From Adineta vaga (taxonomy: Eukaryota; Rotifera): 64,000 nt of DNA. The stretch is taken from NCBI GenBank assembly GCA_021613535.1, contig CP075492.1:8742001-8806000 (forward strand), read 5' to 3'. This document shows, one piece after another, positions 36,262 to 49,800 of this stretch. A program made the position numbers and the translations under genes. The first letter of the stretch is position 1; every line of letters starts with the position of its first letter. A model generated the notes under the pieces. That model had not been told where the DNA came from, did no database searches, and worked only from the letters and a program-made list of their open reading frames with translations.

Positions 36262-38545
36262 ATGGCTCTACATGAAGCTCTCATAGCTTTACAAACAGGA
36301 TGTAGTGGTTTATTAACATTAAAACAAGATGATCCTCATTTTAAAAAAGTAAAAGAATTCATTTTATTGTTGAAAACAGAAGAGAAAAAAAACATATTGT
36401 TTTATTTTAGCGTCTTCCAACCATTCCCTATGTTCATCAAGGTGAATTAGAAATTCTTGATCGACTAACTCAACTCGGTCGACATTATCGAACACTCGAT
36501 GAATATATTCGAAATATAATCAAAACGAAAACAAGTAAAATCAAAATGTTTTTGTCTATCTAATAAAATCTTTTCTTTCTTACAGGTGGTTTGTACATAT
36601 TAAGTTTTGCATTTGAACTTCGTTCAATTCTTCAATCATATCTTCAATGTTTAAGTCAACTCGAACATGAATGTCTACAGAATACATCATTAACACTTTC
36701 TCATCTATTAATTTCATTAACCGATTATACACTTCTATTTCCTGCATTAGTTTCATTAATCAATACACTTCAATCATCGGGTTATCGTGGTTGTCAGATA
36801 CTCGATGTTATTCGTCGTTGTACTCTAGACGGAAATACAATACTTTCATCAACAATGAAGAAATTATTATGTGCAAGTCATCGGATTTTAATTAAACAAA
36901 TCACATCAATTGTAACTCGTGGACAAATTTATGATGAATATGGAGAATTTTTCATAGGATTGAATAATAGTATCAATGTCGAAGCAATGGGAATGACAAC
37001 ACCAAGTGTTTCACGAATGACATCAGCAGTTGTTAGTCGTTCACATTCACCAGATAGAGAAAGGCAAACAATGATGCAGGTGAATTAAAAAAAAAACTTT
37101 CAAACGTTTGATTATTACAATTCTTTTCTTTCAGACACCTCAACCAAATCCGATGATAACACCTGGTTATAGTCAATATTTATTAATTCCTGAAATGCTT
37201 CCATCGTATATTCCTCTTCAATTAGCAGATAAAATTGTATTTATTGGTGAATCATGGCTTTTATTAAAAAACAATGATGATGACGATGATGATCGTAATA
37301 GTAAAAATTCATTAGCAATCACTCAAATTGATTATGATGAACAAAATCAACTTGTCCAACAACAATTACATGCATTAACATTAATCGACGATTTGAATAT
37401 GTTTGAATTAGAACGTATTATTGAACGTGCAAGAATTGATCTATCATTAACATTACGAAATCTATTTGTTGATCGTTTTCATCTGATTGATGAACTTGAA
37501 CAAATACGTGGATTTTATTTAATTGAACATGGTGAATTATATACCTTGTTTGTTAATCGTACAAGTCAATTATTATTAAATACAAAAAAATCGAGTAATG
37601 CCATTGAAAATGATATCAATGAAGTATTTAAACAATGTTTAAATGATTTACATTTGGATACAATATTAACTAATACAGATAAATTTAAATTTCGATTAAA
37701 TTTTCCACCGAGTGAAGCTGCCGCTCAAGTAAATATTTTCATTCTCATTAGCTCGAATTTCTAGAACAATACTTTTGTACATAGACTGAATATGTTTCCT
37801 ATTTGTTTGTGTATTTTCTTTACTCTAGGAAATAAGTGCTGCTCGTCGTTTACTTTCTCGTGCACAAGGTACATCCGATAATTCGACTATACCATTTGAT
37901 TTTTGGTCTTGTGGTTGGGCAAATCTATCAATTCAATATAAAGTTAAATATCCAATGAAAGCATTCTTTAGTGAAAATTGTAAACAACGTTATAATGATA
38001 TTTTTCATCTCTTGATTGTCTTACGTTATGTTCAAATTGAATTGAATAGTCTTTGGTTAGCTTTTAAAAATCATCATCGAAATTCGTTAATTTGTCATTT
38101 ACGTAATGCCATGTCATTTTTTATTAATAATTTTCAATATTATATCCAAATTGATGTCTTAGAATATAAATATCAACAGTTCATTCGTTCAATTCTCTCC
38201 AGCACAGATTTTCAACAGATCAAACATTTACATGAATTATTTTTAGCTGATATTCAAACACATTCATTCATGCTTTTAGGAACAGCATATCAATCAATGA
38301 AAAATATTCTTTCCATTTGTGTTTCATTTTGTTTAACGATTAAACAACAAGAGAATAGAAATAATCTTGATGAAAGTATTCTACGACAATTTGGAAAAGA
38401 TTTTAATGATGAAATTAAATTATTATTTGGAATCTTAGGCATGGTTCAAAAACATAATGCTCTTCCACATCTGGGTGTTTTCTTAACAAGATTAGATTTT
38501 AATCGATTTTTGACAAATAATAATGGATCATTTGGAGAATTTTAA
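36262..38545 (+). CDS. TUBGCP4: gamma-tubulin complex component 4 (GCP4)
   Basis: A core subunit of the gamma-tubulin ring complex that nucleates microtubules. Exons 36262-36348, 36411-36534, 36586-37079, 37135-37728 and 37829-38545 give 671 aa (human 667). GRIP1 is marked by 'GCQILDVIRR' and 'LLCASHRILIKQITS...GEFFI', then 'EMLPSYIPLQLADKIVFIGES'. The C-terminal GRIP2 domain, which binds gamma-tubulin, has 'LRNAMSFFINNFQYYIQIDVLE' and 'THSFMLL'. The protein ends with the GCP4-like 'LTRLDFNRFL...GSFGEF'. The start MALHEALIAL matches the family's N-terminus. AATAAA lies at 38641-38646, 48 nt before the next gene's ATG. Confidence 0.94.
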
Positions 38546-38694
38546 ATCAATGACATAACACATAAAAGGAACTCCAATCTCATTCTGTTCTTTCTCTTTT
38601 TTGTTATCTTTTTTTTTCATTGTTTGATATGAAATAGACAAATAAAAGGGCGTGTAGTCATTTGATTCTAGTTTCTTCTTATTAACACAATAAG
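38546..38694 (+). promoter_or_regulatory. short intergenic spacer with polyA signal and acceptor-like site (possible operon junction)
   Basis: 149 bp between GCP4 and SLC38. It holds AATAAA at 38641, then a 'tttgattctag' acceptor-like site and the next ATG 48 nt after the polyA signal, leaving little room for an independent promoter. Confidence 0.4.
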
Positions 38695-40838
38695 ATGAGT
38701 ATTCATTCGGATATATTAACTCTTATTAATGATGAAAATCGACCTTTGATTGTTCCAGAAAAGAGAAAAGAACGTATGTATTTCGATTCAATCGAATTCT
38801 AATGTAGGAAAATTTTCTTTAGAATACATTTCATGGATTATGGCTGCTGGTCTGATTGTAAATGCAGCCATGGGTGTAAGTTTTTATTCAGTGAACTTTC
38901 TTTAAAAAGAAAACGTTTCTCTCGAAAAAGATAGACAGAAAATTGATATGATACATAAATTATCATATCAGATAAGACTATCAGAAGAAACAAGTAGTTA
39001 GATAATTCAAGGTTATCACGAGATGTGTTTTTTTTTTAAATGAAAATGTTATTAATGTTATGGAGATTAGAAAGTTGTCTATGAGAACCTGGATTTCTTT
39101 ATTAATAATCCAAACTAAACAAAATTTTTATTTCTTGACGAATATAGTTTATATAATATATATACATGTTCTTGTTAGGCTGGTCTTCTTAATATTGCCA
39201 AAGCTTATGATGAAGCTGGTGGAATTGTTATCAGTTCAATTCTTCATGCTGTAAATCATCTACCTTTCTTTCTTTCCTACATTTTATTTTGTTTATCGAA
39301 CATTAGATTGTTGTAGTTTTGGTTATTGGTGCCTATGCCATCTTATTTGTTTGTAGTGATCGATCTACATCATCCTATGAAGATTTTGTTCTAGCCAAAT
39401 GCGGTAAAGTTTGGCAACGAATCTGTTCTGTTTGTATTATTTTATATATGTAAATTAATTTTTGTTTACATTGATTTTCTTAAAATAGTAATCATAATCG
39501 ATTGTAGGTATGGTTTGAGTATAACGTTTTTTATTATTATTGGTGATCAACTTGATCGATGTATGAAAATGAATGAAAGAAAATAATTTAAAGGATTTGT
39601 ATTGTCTATTTAGTTTTGACATTTGTTGTTGGTGTACACTATTGTTCGAATTGGTATCTTGATCGTCGATTTATGATTACTGTTACATCCATATTATTAG
39701 TTTTTCCTCTATGTTTTTCGAAAACTATTAAATTTCTTCAAATTCCAAGGTAATCTTTTCAATAGAATTCGAACTAATTCAAGTTTCCATTTAATTTAGT
39801 ATGCTTGGTGTATTAGCAATTATTTATGTTGTTATTATGGTACCAGTGAAATATTTCATTGAACATCCAACAGGAATTATTATTAAAAAAAGGTGATTAG
39901 TGAATTTTTGCATTGATTGTAATTTAAAAAGATTGAATTTTATTTTCAGTCCGGATTCATGGACAGATATTTTTCTCGTTTTACCAACAATGTGTTTTTC
40001 ATATCAAGTTTGTCAAAATAAAAATTTCAATTCATTAGTTCATGATGAGTCTTTTGTTTAAGGCACATGTCAATGCTGTACCCGTTTTTGTATCGTTAAA
40101 AACTCGTGCTGATTGCATTTATGCAACATTAGCTTCTACAATTGTGCTCATTTGTAGTTACTGTTTAGTCGCTGTTTGTGGTTATTTAACATTTGGAATC
40201 AATGTTGATCATGATATATTGGTAAGAGATGAATTTATTTCGATATTTCGAAATTGTTCAATTGAAATAGATGTCATATGATCCTCATTCAATACCTGTT
40301 CTTATTGCAGTTATTATGGTTGCAGTGAAAACTTATACAGCTTATCCGGTAAATTTATTTTGTGGAAGGTAAAACGAAAAAGATAGAATATTAACTTGAA
40401 ATTTTGTTGTTTAATTTGTATTTAAGAACTGCTATTGATTCATTTACTACATCTGATAATGAACCTTCATTGAAACGTCGTATTATAATCGTCTGTTTCT
40501 GGTTTTTTTCAACCTTAACCGGAGCAGTTTTCCTTCCGAATATCTCATTAGCTATACATTATCTTGGTGCACTTGCTGCAAGTTTTATTTTCATATTTCC
40601 TGGTTAGATTATGATAATTTTCATCGAACTTTTCTAATCATTCTAACTTTCTATTGCAGGACTTTGTCTATACTTTCATATTTCAAACAATTGGATTTAT
40701 TCCTGGCAAAATCTATTCAGTGTATTTATTGCTATCTTTTACGTAGCTATCGGTGTATTTGTTACAGTATTAACTTTAGTTCAATCGTTAATGAGTGATA
40801 TTCATTCGACAGAAAGCTCAAACACAAAAATATGTTAG
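38695..40838 (+). CDS. SLC38-type (A7/A8-like) amino-acid transporter
   Basis: An Na+- or H+-coupled neutral amino-acid transporter of the APC superfamily. Exons: 38695-38773, 38823-38875, 39179-39250, 39307-39449, 39508-39560, 39614-39749, 39800-39892, 39950-40007, 40063-40221, 40271-40368, 40427-40602, 40660-40838; 432 aa with about 11 hydrophobic helices. TM1 region: AAMGAGLLNIAKAYDEAGG. Diagnostic for SLC38A7/A8: 'HVNAVPVFVSL', 'CGYLTFGINVDHDIL', 'TAYPVNLFCGRTAID' and 'GAVFLPNISLAIHYLGALAAS'. Intron 2 (303 nt) is unusually long for this region. AATAAA lies at 40879. It follows GCP4 after 149 bp. Confidence 0.88.
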
Positions 40839-41295
40839 TATAAGACATATGATATTCTTCTAGAAAATACGTACTTTAAATAAATGTTCGAGATCTTTCT
40901 CTATTAATTACGTTCACATTTCTTTCTGCAATTACCTTCTTATACGCTTTTGAAACCTATTATTATGGAAGTCTTTTTTCAAGTGTATAGTCCGAACATA
41001 ATTTAGAAACTAGATCATTTTCAGATGTATGAATTAATTCTTGTATGGCAAGTCAACCAACGGTTTACATATTTTAATGACAAACTAATTAAGTTGCTTG
41101 TTTTTAATTTAATAGTACATGTCGTCAATACCTATCAATGTCTTTTGATTTTAATCATGTTAATCTCAGATTTCTTATCAATAATAAATTGTTTTCGGAG
41201 AAGAGTTCATCTTAGCTGATCGAATTTGAAGAAATGTGACACATTGTCAACAGATTCTCATATTTATTTTAATTCGAATCAAGATAAACAAAAAC
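40839..41295. other. convergent 3' region
   Basis: AT-rich sequence between the stops of the SLC38 gene and the GPCR. It has AATAAA at 40879-40884 and no coding exons. Confidence 0.6.
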
Positions 41296-43611
41296 TTAGT
41301 TGCAATGAGAATTCTTATATAGTTCAGTTTGATGAGATGATATTTGAATTAATTTATTTTGATCAATTAAACCTGAACTTTCCGAACTAACATTCACTGT
41401 TGATCGTGTTACATTTGATTTTGTTGTTGTTGATGACGATTGTTTGGAAAGAGATTGTTGTTGATCATCATGTCGACGATTAATATAATATAATGGCTGA
41501 GTACGAGTATAGGAATTCGTTCGATTAGGAAGATTGACTAAAGAATATTTCGTTGGTTTTACCGAATATTTGTCAATTGTATGACGTTGATATATATCTT
41601 TTGTTTTCGATTTGGGTTTTTGATATGAGAAATTCGTCGATTTTCGATCTTTATTACTGATAAACGAAGACTTTTTCTGATTAAACTCACATATCGAATA
41701 TCGACCATAAATAATTTGATTATTCGCTTGTATATTCATTAAAGAATCAGAACGTTTATAAATCGTATTAAGATGATAGTCTGATTTCGAAGATTTCGCT
41801 GTAATATTATTCATACTGATATTATTTAAACGTTTTTGATATTCCCAATAATTTGGATGAACATTCTTTAAATAGAAATAGAAAAAATTGTAATGAATAT
41901 TTATTGAAAAAAATTTACATCGAATTGATTTCGTTGTGGTGTTTGAAGATGTGAACTAGTACGTTTCAATGATTGATTACTAACTGTACGTAAGAAACTA
42001 CGATTTCTTGTATAGAAACAAACACGAGCTAATTCACGACGAAATTTTCTATTAAAACATGTAAAAATAAAAAAATTTACCTAAAATAGAAAAAAGAATC
42101 AAGATTGCCATGACAATTTCTAGTCTGATATCTTACTGCACTATTTAATAGAATCAAAAAATTCGATATATCATAACAGATATACAACCATTCATAATTT
42201 CTATAGAATAAATAAATATAATTAAGTATTGATGCAGGTACTTGACATAAGATAAATAAACCAATTAAACATATAACTGAACGTGTTATAACACCTTCAC
42301 GATAACGTATGGAATTAGTTTCACCACCATTACGTGTAATTTGTCCATAGGCAGATGTACAACGTTGAAGAAAATGTGAACTAGCATTGACACTTCGAAT
42401 AAGTTCAACATTGAAATAAGATAACATTAATAAAGGAAGAATACTTTGAAAAAGGCTATACAAAACTTTAAGCGAAAAAAGAGAATGTCAAAGAAATTTG
42501 ATCAATGATTATCTTACTTAGATGGACGGTATATTGATAAACTGAACTTTTTTGTAATTTATTTTCTATCACAGTAAAACCAATAGATTCTGTTTGATTT
42601 TCACCATCTGTAAAATTAACTAGTTGTATTTCTGTTTTATATTCAAAAAATCTTGGTAAGGAATAAATTAAACCCGCACAATAGATTGTCACGACAATAT
42701 AACTAAATAAAAACGAAAGACAAGAAATTATCTCACCTAAAATGATGTAATCAATGACCGGAAAGGATATTTATGGAACTATTATATTTGTTTTTAACTG
42801 AAGATTCATCCATCTAGGATTTAATTAATTCGGAAAATGCTATAAATTGATGAGGAAATATCAAGGACGATAATGAATGTTTTATTGGCACATAGCTCAC
42901 GCTATTTTTCTACTTTACTTAGTTAGTATAAATAAAAATCGGAAACAAGTTTTCCTATTACTTTGCATAATATAAACAAGATAATTTTTCTCATACAGAT
43001 TTGTCAAAAACTGTTGTTTACCCATGGTTAAAGGAAAATGATGTTAGAAGGAGAAAAATTAGTAACTAACCATGCTCGTTTTGAACTATATGTATAATGA
43101 AGCATTGGCCATTTAATCGCAAACCATCGGTCAATAGCAAAACCAATAGTTATCCAAACACTTGTAAATTGAAACCAAATAATACAAGCATAAACATAAG
43201 GAAAAAGATGTTTATGTAGATAGGAAGAATAAAATGATTCGCTTTGTCGACTAGGTGGAATTGAAGAGTTAATTGCAAAGACAAGACCCAATGATAAAAG
43301 ACAACTATCACTCATACTTAAAGCAGCAAGATATGTTGACACAGCACTACGCTATGAAATCGAAAGTAGAAGTTTAATATATTACTTTAGAGAACAAATT
43401 CAAATTCAGATATTTACCATGTGTCGCCGTGTAAATATATAAACAGAACATAGGGCAAGAGCCAATCCTATCGAACACATGACTGTACCTATAGAGAGAA
43501 AAAAAAGAGAGAGTATTGAATTGATTTTTCATCAATTATTTGTGAAGTCTTACCAACATAGCCAAGTAAATAATGGGTAAATAGCATAAGAGTCATGTTA
43601 ATAGTTATCAT
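41296..43611 (-). CDS. rhodopsin-class G-protein-coupled receptor, probably peptide type
   Basis: Exons 43554-43611, 43418-43488, 43071-43351, 42518-42702, 42137-42465, 41919-42080 and 41296-41865 give 551 aa. The short extracellular N-terminus has an NMT glycosylation site. Seven hydrophobic helices follow: TM2 'YLAALSMSDSCLL', TM3 ending in DRW (DRY variant: IGFAIDRWFAIKWP), TM5 'ILPLLMLSYFNVEL', TM6 'ICLIGLFILCQVPASILNYI', and TM7 'LLNSAVNFFIF', an NPxxY variant typical of FMRFamide/myosuppressin-like receptors. The C-terminal tail is very long (~200 aa), basic and Ser/Thr-rich, with possible phosphorylation sites. Ligand unknown. The intron between TM3 and TM4 (~370 nt) is longer than usual here. 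Confidence 0.85.
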
Positions 43612-46600
43612 TATAGAAACACGTTAACTAGAAGAAAAAAATCAAACAAATCAATTGCTTCTCTATTCGTTTAAAATCGTCTCTTTACATGTGAAAATTT
43701 TTTTTTTTTCTTTCTAAGATTGTCTTCACATATTACTGCTTCTTTTTCTCTTTTCTACTTGTCTGATTATATTAAATTGCGTTATTCTTTTTCTTATTCT
43801 TCATTTTATGTTTAGAATACAAACTAAGCTGCACATATAGACTAAAGTAAATCTAATTCTTCTGAATTATCAGCAGAAAATTTAAATGTATAGAAAACTA
43901 AATTAAGATCTTTATTAGAAAAGAAACAAGTACATAGTTAGAAAGGTCGAGTTAAACATAGTTTTCCTTCTTTCATTGAGAATCATTTTAATATAAATGC
44001 ATAAAAATCTAATGAGATAACTGGAAGAAATAGAAAGAAATGATGACTTCGATGTTTAAACGAGAAATGAATATAATAACACGCGAGAAATAGGAAAAGA
44101 ATGATCTATCTTTAATTGTAGATATGAAAGAGTCCTTTTTCCCTTCATGATAATTAACGACATTGTCATACGGTGAAAAAGAAAAAGTAAAAAAGGTGTA
44201 AGAAAAAAATAATATAGATCTATTCTATAAGGAATAACAGTTTATATTCGTATAAAGAAAATGAAAAAAAAACAAAAGAAAAATCTCGTTTTTAAACATT
44301 GATTTCAAGTCAAGAACAAAACGACAACCGAATAAAATAGAATTCTATCTATCTATCTATCTCTGTATTAAACTTGATTCTTTTTGTCATTATAATTTAC
44401 ATGAGAAATAATTTTTGAAAAGAAAAAAAAAACTTACGGAAGGATGTCAAATAACATTCCGGCTACAACAAACTAAGACCTTTTTAGATCTTAATTACAA
44501 CACATTTCCTTCGGGAAAACAGGAAAAAAAGAAGAAATTTTAAGTAAATTAAAATAAACGAAAGCTATGATATAGAATGATGATGATCTTTGACAAAATT
44601 ATGTTTTTCCAAGACAAAAAAACTTGTTGTTGTTGTTGTTATATTTTCTTTTCTCAAAATGAGTTGATGATTAAAAAATCAGCATGATCTTTGCCTTTTT
44701 TGATAGAAGTCACAAGCATCTAGATATCTGCGTATATTTGTCATGAAAATGACCGAAGAAAGAACTGAATTTCTAGAGAAAAACAAAATGCATCATACTT
44801 ACTTTAAAATATTATATGAATAAAATAGATCAAATCAAGATAATCTAAAGAATGAACGTTAGAATTTCTTCTAATTAACAATTACACAAAAGAATATCTT
44901 CTTTTTATTGATATAAGTCATTCATCTATTCCGTTTGTTATATCGAATCGAATTACATATACTTAAAAACTTTTTTTTGAGAAGATAAAAAAAAAGTAAA
45001 GAATCGTCGTTTTCTCATCAGAAATATACATCTGATCTGTTCATTTTCGTCTTATAACAGTTATATATCTGGCGAGATATTTTAGTTAACAATAAACATC
45101 TTTTTTTTGCATTTTACCGCCGGTTTTACTCTTTTAATAAATAGCAATGATAATTAAAAGCAACGAATGGTTTGTTAAGCAACGAAGATGGATAATTACA
45201 AAGCGGTGAGAGACGTAAACTATGAATGATAAGATTATTTTTGATTCACTCGTGAACTGAGAACGAGTTAAATTTCGAATAAAAATAGCAAATTAATCAA
45301 ATTAAAAGAATTCTATATTGACAATTAATAATAGGAAAATACCATTATTTTCTACTTCTGACAGTCGACGTAAAAAAGATAATAGTTTATCGGCAAGTCG
45401 TCAGTATGATTGAAATTTTAAGACTATATTATTATTTAAAACGTATTATAGTACTATTTAACTACTTAGAATGACGATGATTTAGTTTCCAATTATATCA
45501 ATTTGTAATAATCTTCGTGAATGAGAACGAGACTACAATGATATTTTTATAAAAAAAAAATAAATAGAAAGAACTATCTATTTATACTATGAACTAAAAC
45601 AAGAAAGACGAGACATCTAATTTCATTCGCTACTCTTCTCTGTTGGCAATCATTACAAAATGCTCTTAGTAAGAAAAATTAATGTGCCCATGGTCGATTC
45701 CGATCTTATTTGAATAATATGAATACTTATATATGCACATGACTTTGGATAGGAAAAGAAACATTTATATCATTCGAACTATGTTCTTCCTTTGTTTCCA
45801 CTACTTGTTATGTTTTCGTCACTCATATGCATCAGTTCAACTATATATTCAATACGATCTGTCACAACAGTATAAAACGCATGCAAATGAGTATGGATCA
45901 TGTATTCATTTCAGATATTTCGTACATTTGTTTTTGCAATACCATAGTGACATTCGATATTAATATTATGATTTAAAACGAAATTCATTTTTGCTTTGTA
46001 AACAAAAACGCACGTCAATCATATTTTAAAAGTAATCAATCAGAGGAAAGAAAAACACCACGAATAACAAATAGGTGTATCGATAAACATCCACCGAATG
46101 ACGTTGATCATTGACTCAGATGTTCGATCAAAATCTACTGAGACAATCAATCATATCTTTCATCATATTACTTTTTCATATATATATTTTTTTCTCTCTT
46201 CGTTTTCTTCTAATAAACTTTAAAATTATACGCAATACTATTTGGAAAGAATGCATGTTAAGATCAATCTGATAAAGTTGTTTATCATTGATGTACTAAT
46301 TAACTATCATGTTTGTTTTTCTTCTTTATTTTATCAAATGTATCCAGTGTGATAAATATTTTATTTCAATATCAGTTAAAACATAAAACTTTCACAGACG
46401 AACCGGTACTTCGGATCTTTACATAGTCTATATGATAATATCTGATTCAAGACAACACATACATACATATATATATATTCATATTTATACACGTGTTTTT
46501 TTTCCAGTCATCATCATCATCAGAAAAAAAAATAATAATAAACAACAAAACAACAACAACAAGCAAAGGAAACAAACCAAGGCAAAGAAGAAGAACGAAA

Positions 46601-46861
46601 CGCAAAAAATGAATATTTGAAGAATAATACTAAGACAAGAAATTATCCAAAAGAGAATGTTTTTCACATATTATAAAGAGAAGACATAGAGAATATATAA
46701 AGAATCACAATATGCAGCGGAGTATACGTGTGCGTGTGTGCGTATGTGTTGAATATATAATGTGAAGAGTCTATCAGCAGTGTTATTGGAAAAAATAAAA
46801 AACAAGAAGAAGAAAAAGCATCACAGATGGGAAGAAGAAAGTTTTCTTTTCTTAAATGGAT
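43612..46861. other. 3.2-kb gene-free region
   Basis: AT-rich with short A and T runs and a TCTA tract (44344-44362). No exon chain was found on either strand; short ORFs are low in complexity. It holds the promoter of the GPCR (left side) and the 3' UTR of dve (right side). Confidence 0.55.
44344..44362. repeat. (TCTA)n microsatellite
   Basis: About four to five tetranucleotide units. Confidence 0.8.
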
Positions 46862-49800
46862 TTATTGCACATTGTGCATGTTTTTATCAATTGTATCAAC
46901 TGTTGTATCATTAGTTACATTGGGTGTTTGAATTCGACATATACGTTTTACTTTTGCACGATGATTTTTAAACCATAAACGTATATGTTTTGATTCAAGT
47001 TTGGGAAATTTTGTTCGATATTCACCTTCGTTTAATTCTGAACAAATACGTTCAATTAGAACATGATCAGGATGAGTTTCAATAGCAAACCATTGTTCTA
47101 ATTTCGGTACTTCAGATGCAGGATCGATAAATATTCGATTACGTCGAGAACGATTATAATCAAATGATGTTGTTGTATTGGATACTTTCGTCGAATTTAA
47201 GGATATTTGTGTTGGTGGACTTTGTTCACTAACGGAACTCATATTATCATCATCATTGCTTTCATCTGATTGACTTGTTTTTTGTCGTTGTTGATCTGTT
47301 AATGAAATATCAAATGCTTGTAAATAATTGAAATAGTAACTATTATGATTTTGTTGTTTTTGTTTTTCATCAATCTCTAAATCATCATCTTCATCATCAT
47401 CAATTTCATCAGATGAATCAAGTTCACATTTAATTGATGAATGATTTTGTTCATCTGCATTATTCATTTGATGTGGTAATGTTGGTATATAAAGTTGTGG
47501 TGTTGGTGTGTCCGAACCATTAAAACGACGTTTTTTACGTTTTAATGCTGCACGAGCATTTTTAAACCAATATTGAATATTATATGGTTCCAGAGCTTTT
47601 TTTCCTAAACATTAACAAAGAAAAGAATCAATTGATGAGAAATGAATTCTTGGAAAAAAATTCATCCTACCTTTTCGACAAGGTAAGGCATTGAGACTTT
47701 CACAAATAGATGCAATTTGATAACGTGTAGGATGTTTAGTATCAGTAAAGATTTGTAAGAGACGTGGTGTTTCTTCATGTGGATCAAATGTTGTACGTTC
47801 ACGTTGTCGACGACTATATGCATAATCTTTGATTGTTGGTGATGAATGTATCGGTGTGGTATCATATTGTTGTTGTTGTTGATGTTGAGCTAATGATAAA
47901 AGACTAGCAAATGGATAATTCATAAAAGATTTTGAAGAATTTAGTGGTATTGATGGTGATGAATATGGTTTTGTTGAAAGATTTAATGGAGCATTATCAC
48001 TAGAAGAAAAGATTGAAAATAAAATTTACTGAATTGTTTTCTTCATACGCATCATTTGTATTAGAATTTGATGAAGCTACTGAATATCCATTTGGACTGG
48101 TTGTAGGCTTTGATGATGAAGATCGTGGTAATCCATCATCATCATCTTCTGTATCATCTTGCATAACTTGACATAGTTTATTAACGAGCTTAAAAAATAA
48201 GTAGAAGTACGTTAATTAACTTGGTAGAAAGAAAAATCAATATTTTTGTTTACCTCATGTTTGTCTCGTTCTTCACTTACTAAAGGCATTAATTGTTTCA
48301 ATAAACGTACCGATCGTTTATCGTCTAGTGCATTCGCATATCTTGAAAAGAAAAGAAGAAAAAACATACACAGGTATTATTCATTCTGAAATTTGGTTAA
48401 TAAGCAATAGAAAAAAAGGTGATGTTTCTTACTTGGATATGCGAATTTGAAGTACAGCAACATTCATAAGATCACCTAAGATATCTTGAACAGTAACTGT
48501 TCGATTTTCTGTAACAGTTGGAATGGGTAATGGATTCCAATTTTTTATCAGAATTTGACCTGAAGAAAGAAAAGAATTTTTTTCAATATCTTTATGAAAG
48601 GAACTGTGAAGATAGTAAGTTTTCGATTTGACACAATTAACAATTTTTAAAAAATCAGACAAAACATGAATGTTTCTGAACTACTTAAGATTATAAATAT
48701 ATATATATTCCTATCACTTAGGTCATAATGAGTGTCATGATAAATGAGAGAATAATTTATATAATACACATCTCAAAAAGATCATAATTGAACATTACAG
48801 GTATCTTTCTTTTTTTTACATCTATTTTAATCGCTCAAGAGCTCTTCAACATGTTTCCAAACCATTTAGTCTCTTATAGATCTCTAAAACCCCTTCGAGC
48901 TGTTCTCTGTATAGAAAATGTTGTCACTCTTTATCATATATAATAGCCTGAAGAAACAAACGAAATTTATCGCTTATTTTATCCAAGAAATACAACGTTT
49001 GTACGTTTAGAACTTACCATCGGCTCTTTCATCTTGTTCAATTTTTCCAACATCAGCTTCCATTGTACGTAGAACAACAGATACAATATCATGAAATTTT
49101 GTATGTGCTGGCACAATTACAAAGCCATCTTGTAGAACACGTTGTGGACACTCATCTCGTGCGACCACACAGTGTACCGGCAAAAATTTATTGCTTAACG
49201 CCAGACCTAGAATGAGAAAAAGAAAGAAAATGAATTTTCGCACATTTCTTTTGTCTTAAATTAAACATGTTTTAGTGATTCAGTACATTGATCATTTGTT
49301 TTAAATAATTGTATGACGATTTCATATATTCCTTAAAGCAAGAGAGAGAGCGCAAAAGAGAGATTCGGATATTTACCTGCCGAGAGTTTGTCCAAACGGC
49401 GAGAAACCATTTCTTTTCTTTTTATTTAAAGTTTAAATACAGACAGAAGTCGAAAAAAAGAAAAATGCGTTCGAGTAAGATCAAATTAAAAAGAGAAGAA
49501 AACGTTTGAGTGGACTGTCTGTTGTTACTCGAGTTTGTTAGTTTTCTTTTTCTTCTCTCTTTTTTTTTCAATTAACAAATCCTTTTTTCTTCTTCGCGCT
49601 TCAACGACGTAGGAGAAGAAGAAGAAGAAAAACGAAAACGAGCGTAGATAGATATGATATACGAAAGTGATCGGGGGGAGACCTCTTCGTTTCAATCTTC
49701 CTTCGTTTCTCGCTCTCTCTCCCTCGTTCTCTCCTTCTTTTTCTCTCGTATATATATATATATACTGACAACCAATCAATTGGCGATGAGCATATTCGGG

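Noticed and set aside
45733-45963. 76-codon ORF in the large gene-free region
   Set aside because: Low complexity and isolated; nothing resembling a domain or signal.
49376-49410. alternative first exon of dve (ATG at 49410)
   Set aside because: It has a donor, but joining it to exon 2 breaks the frame; exon 50646-50676 fits.
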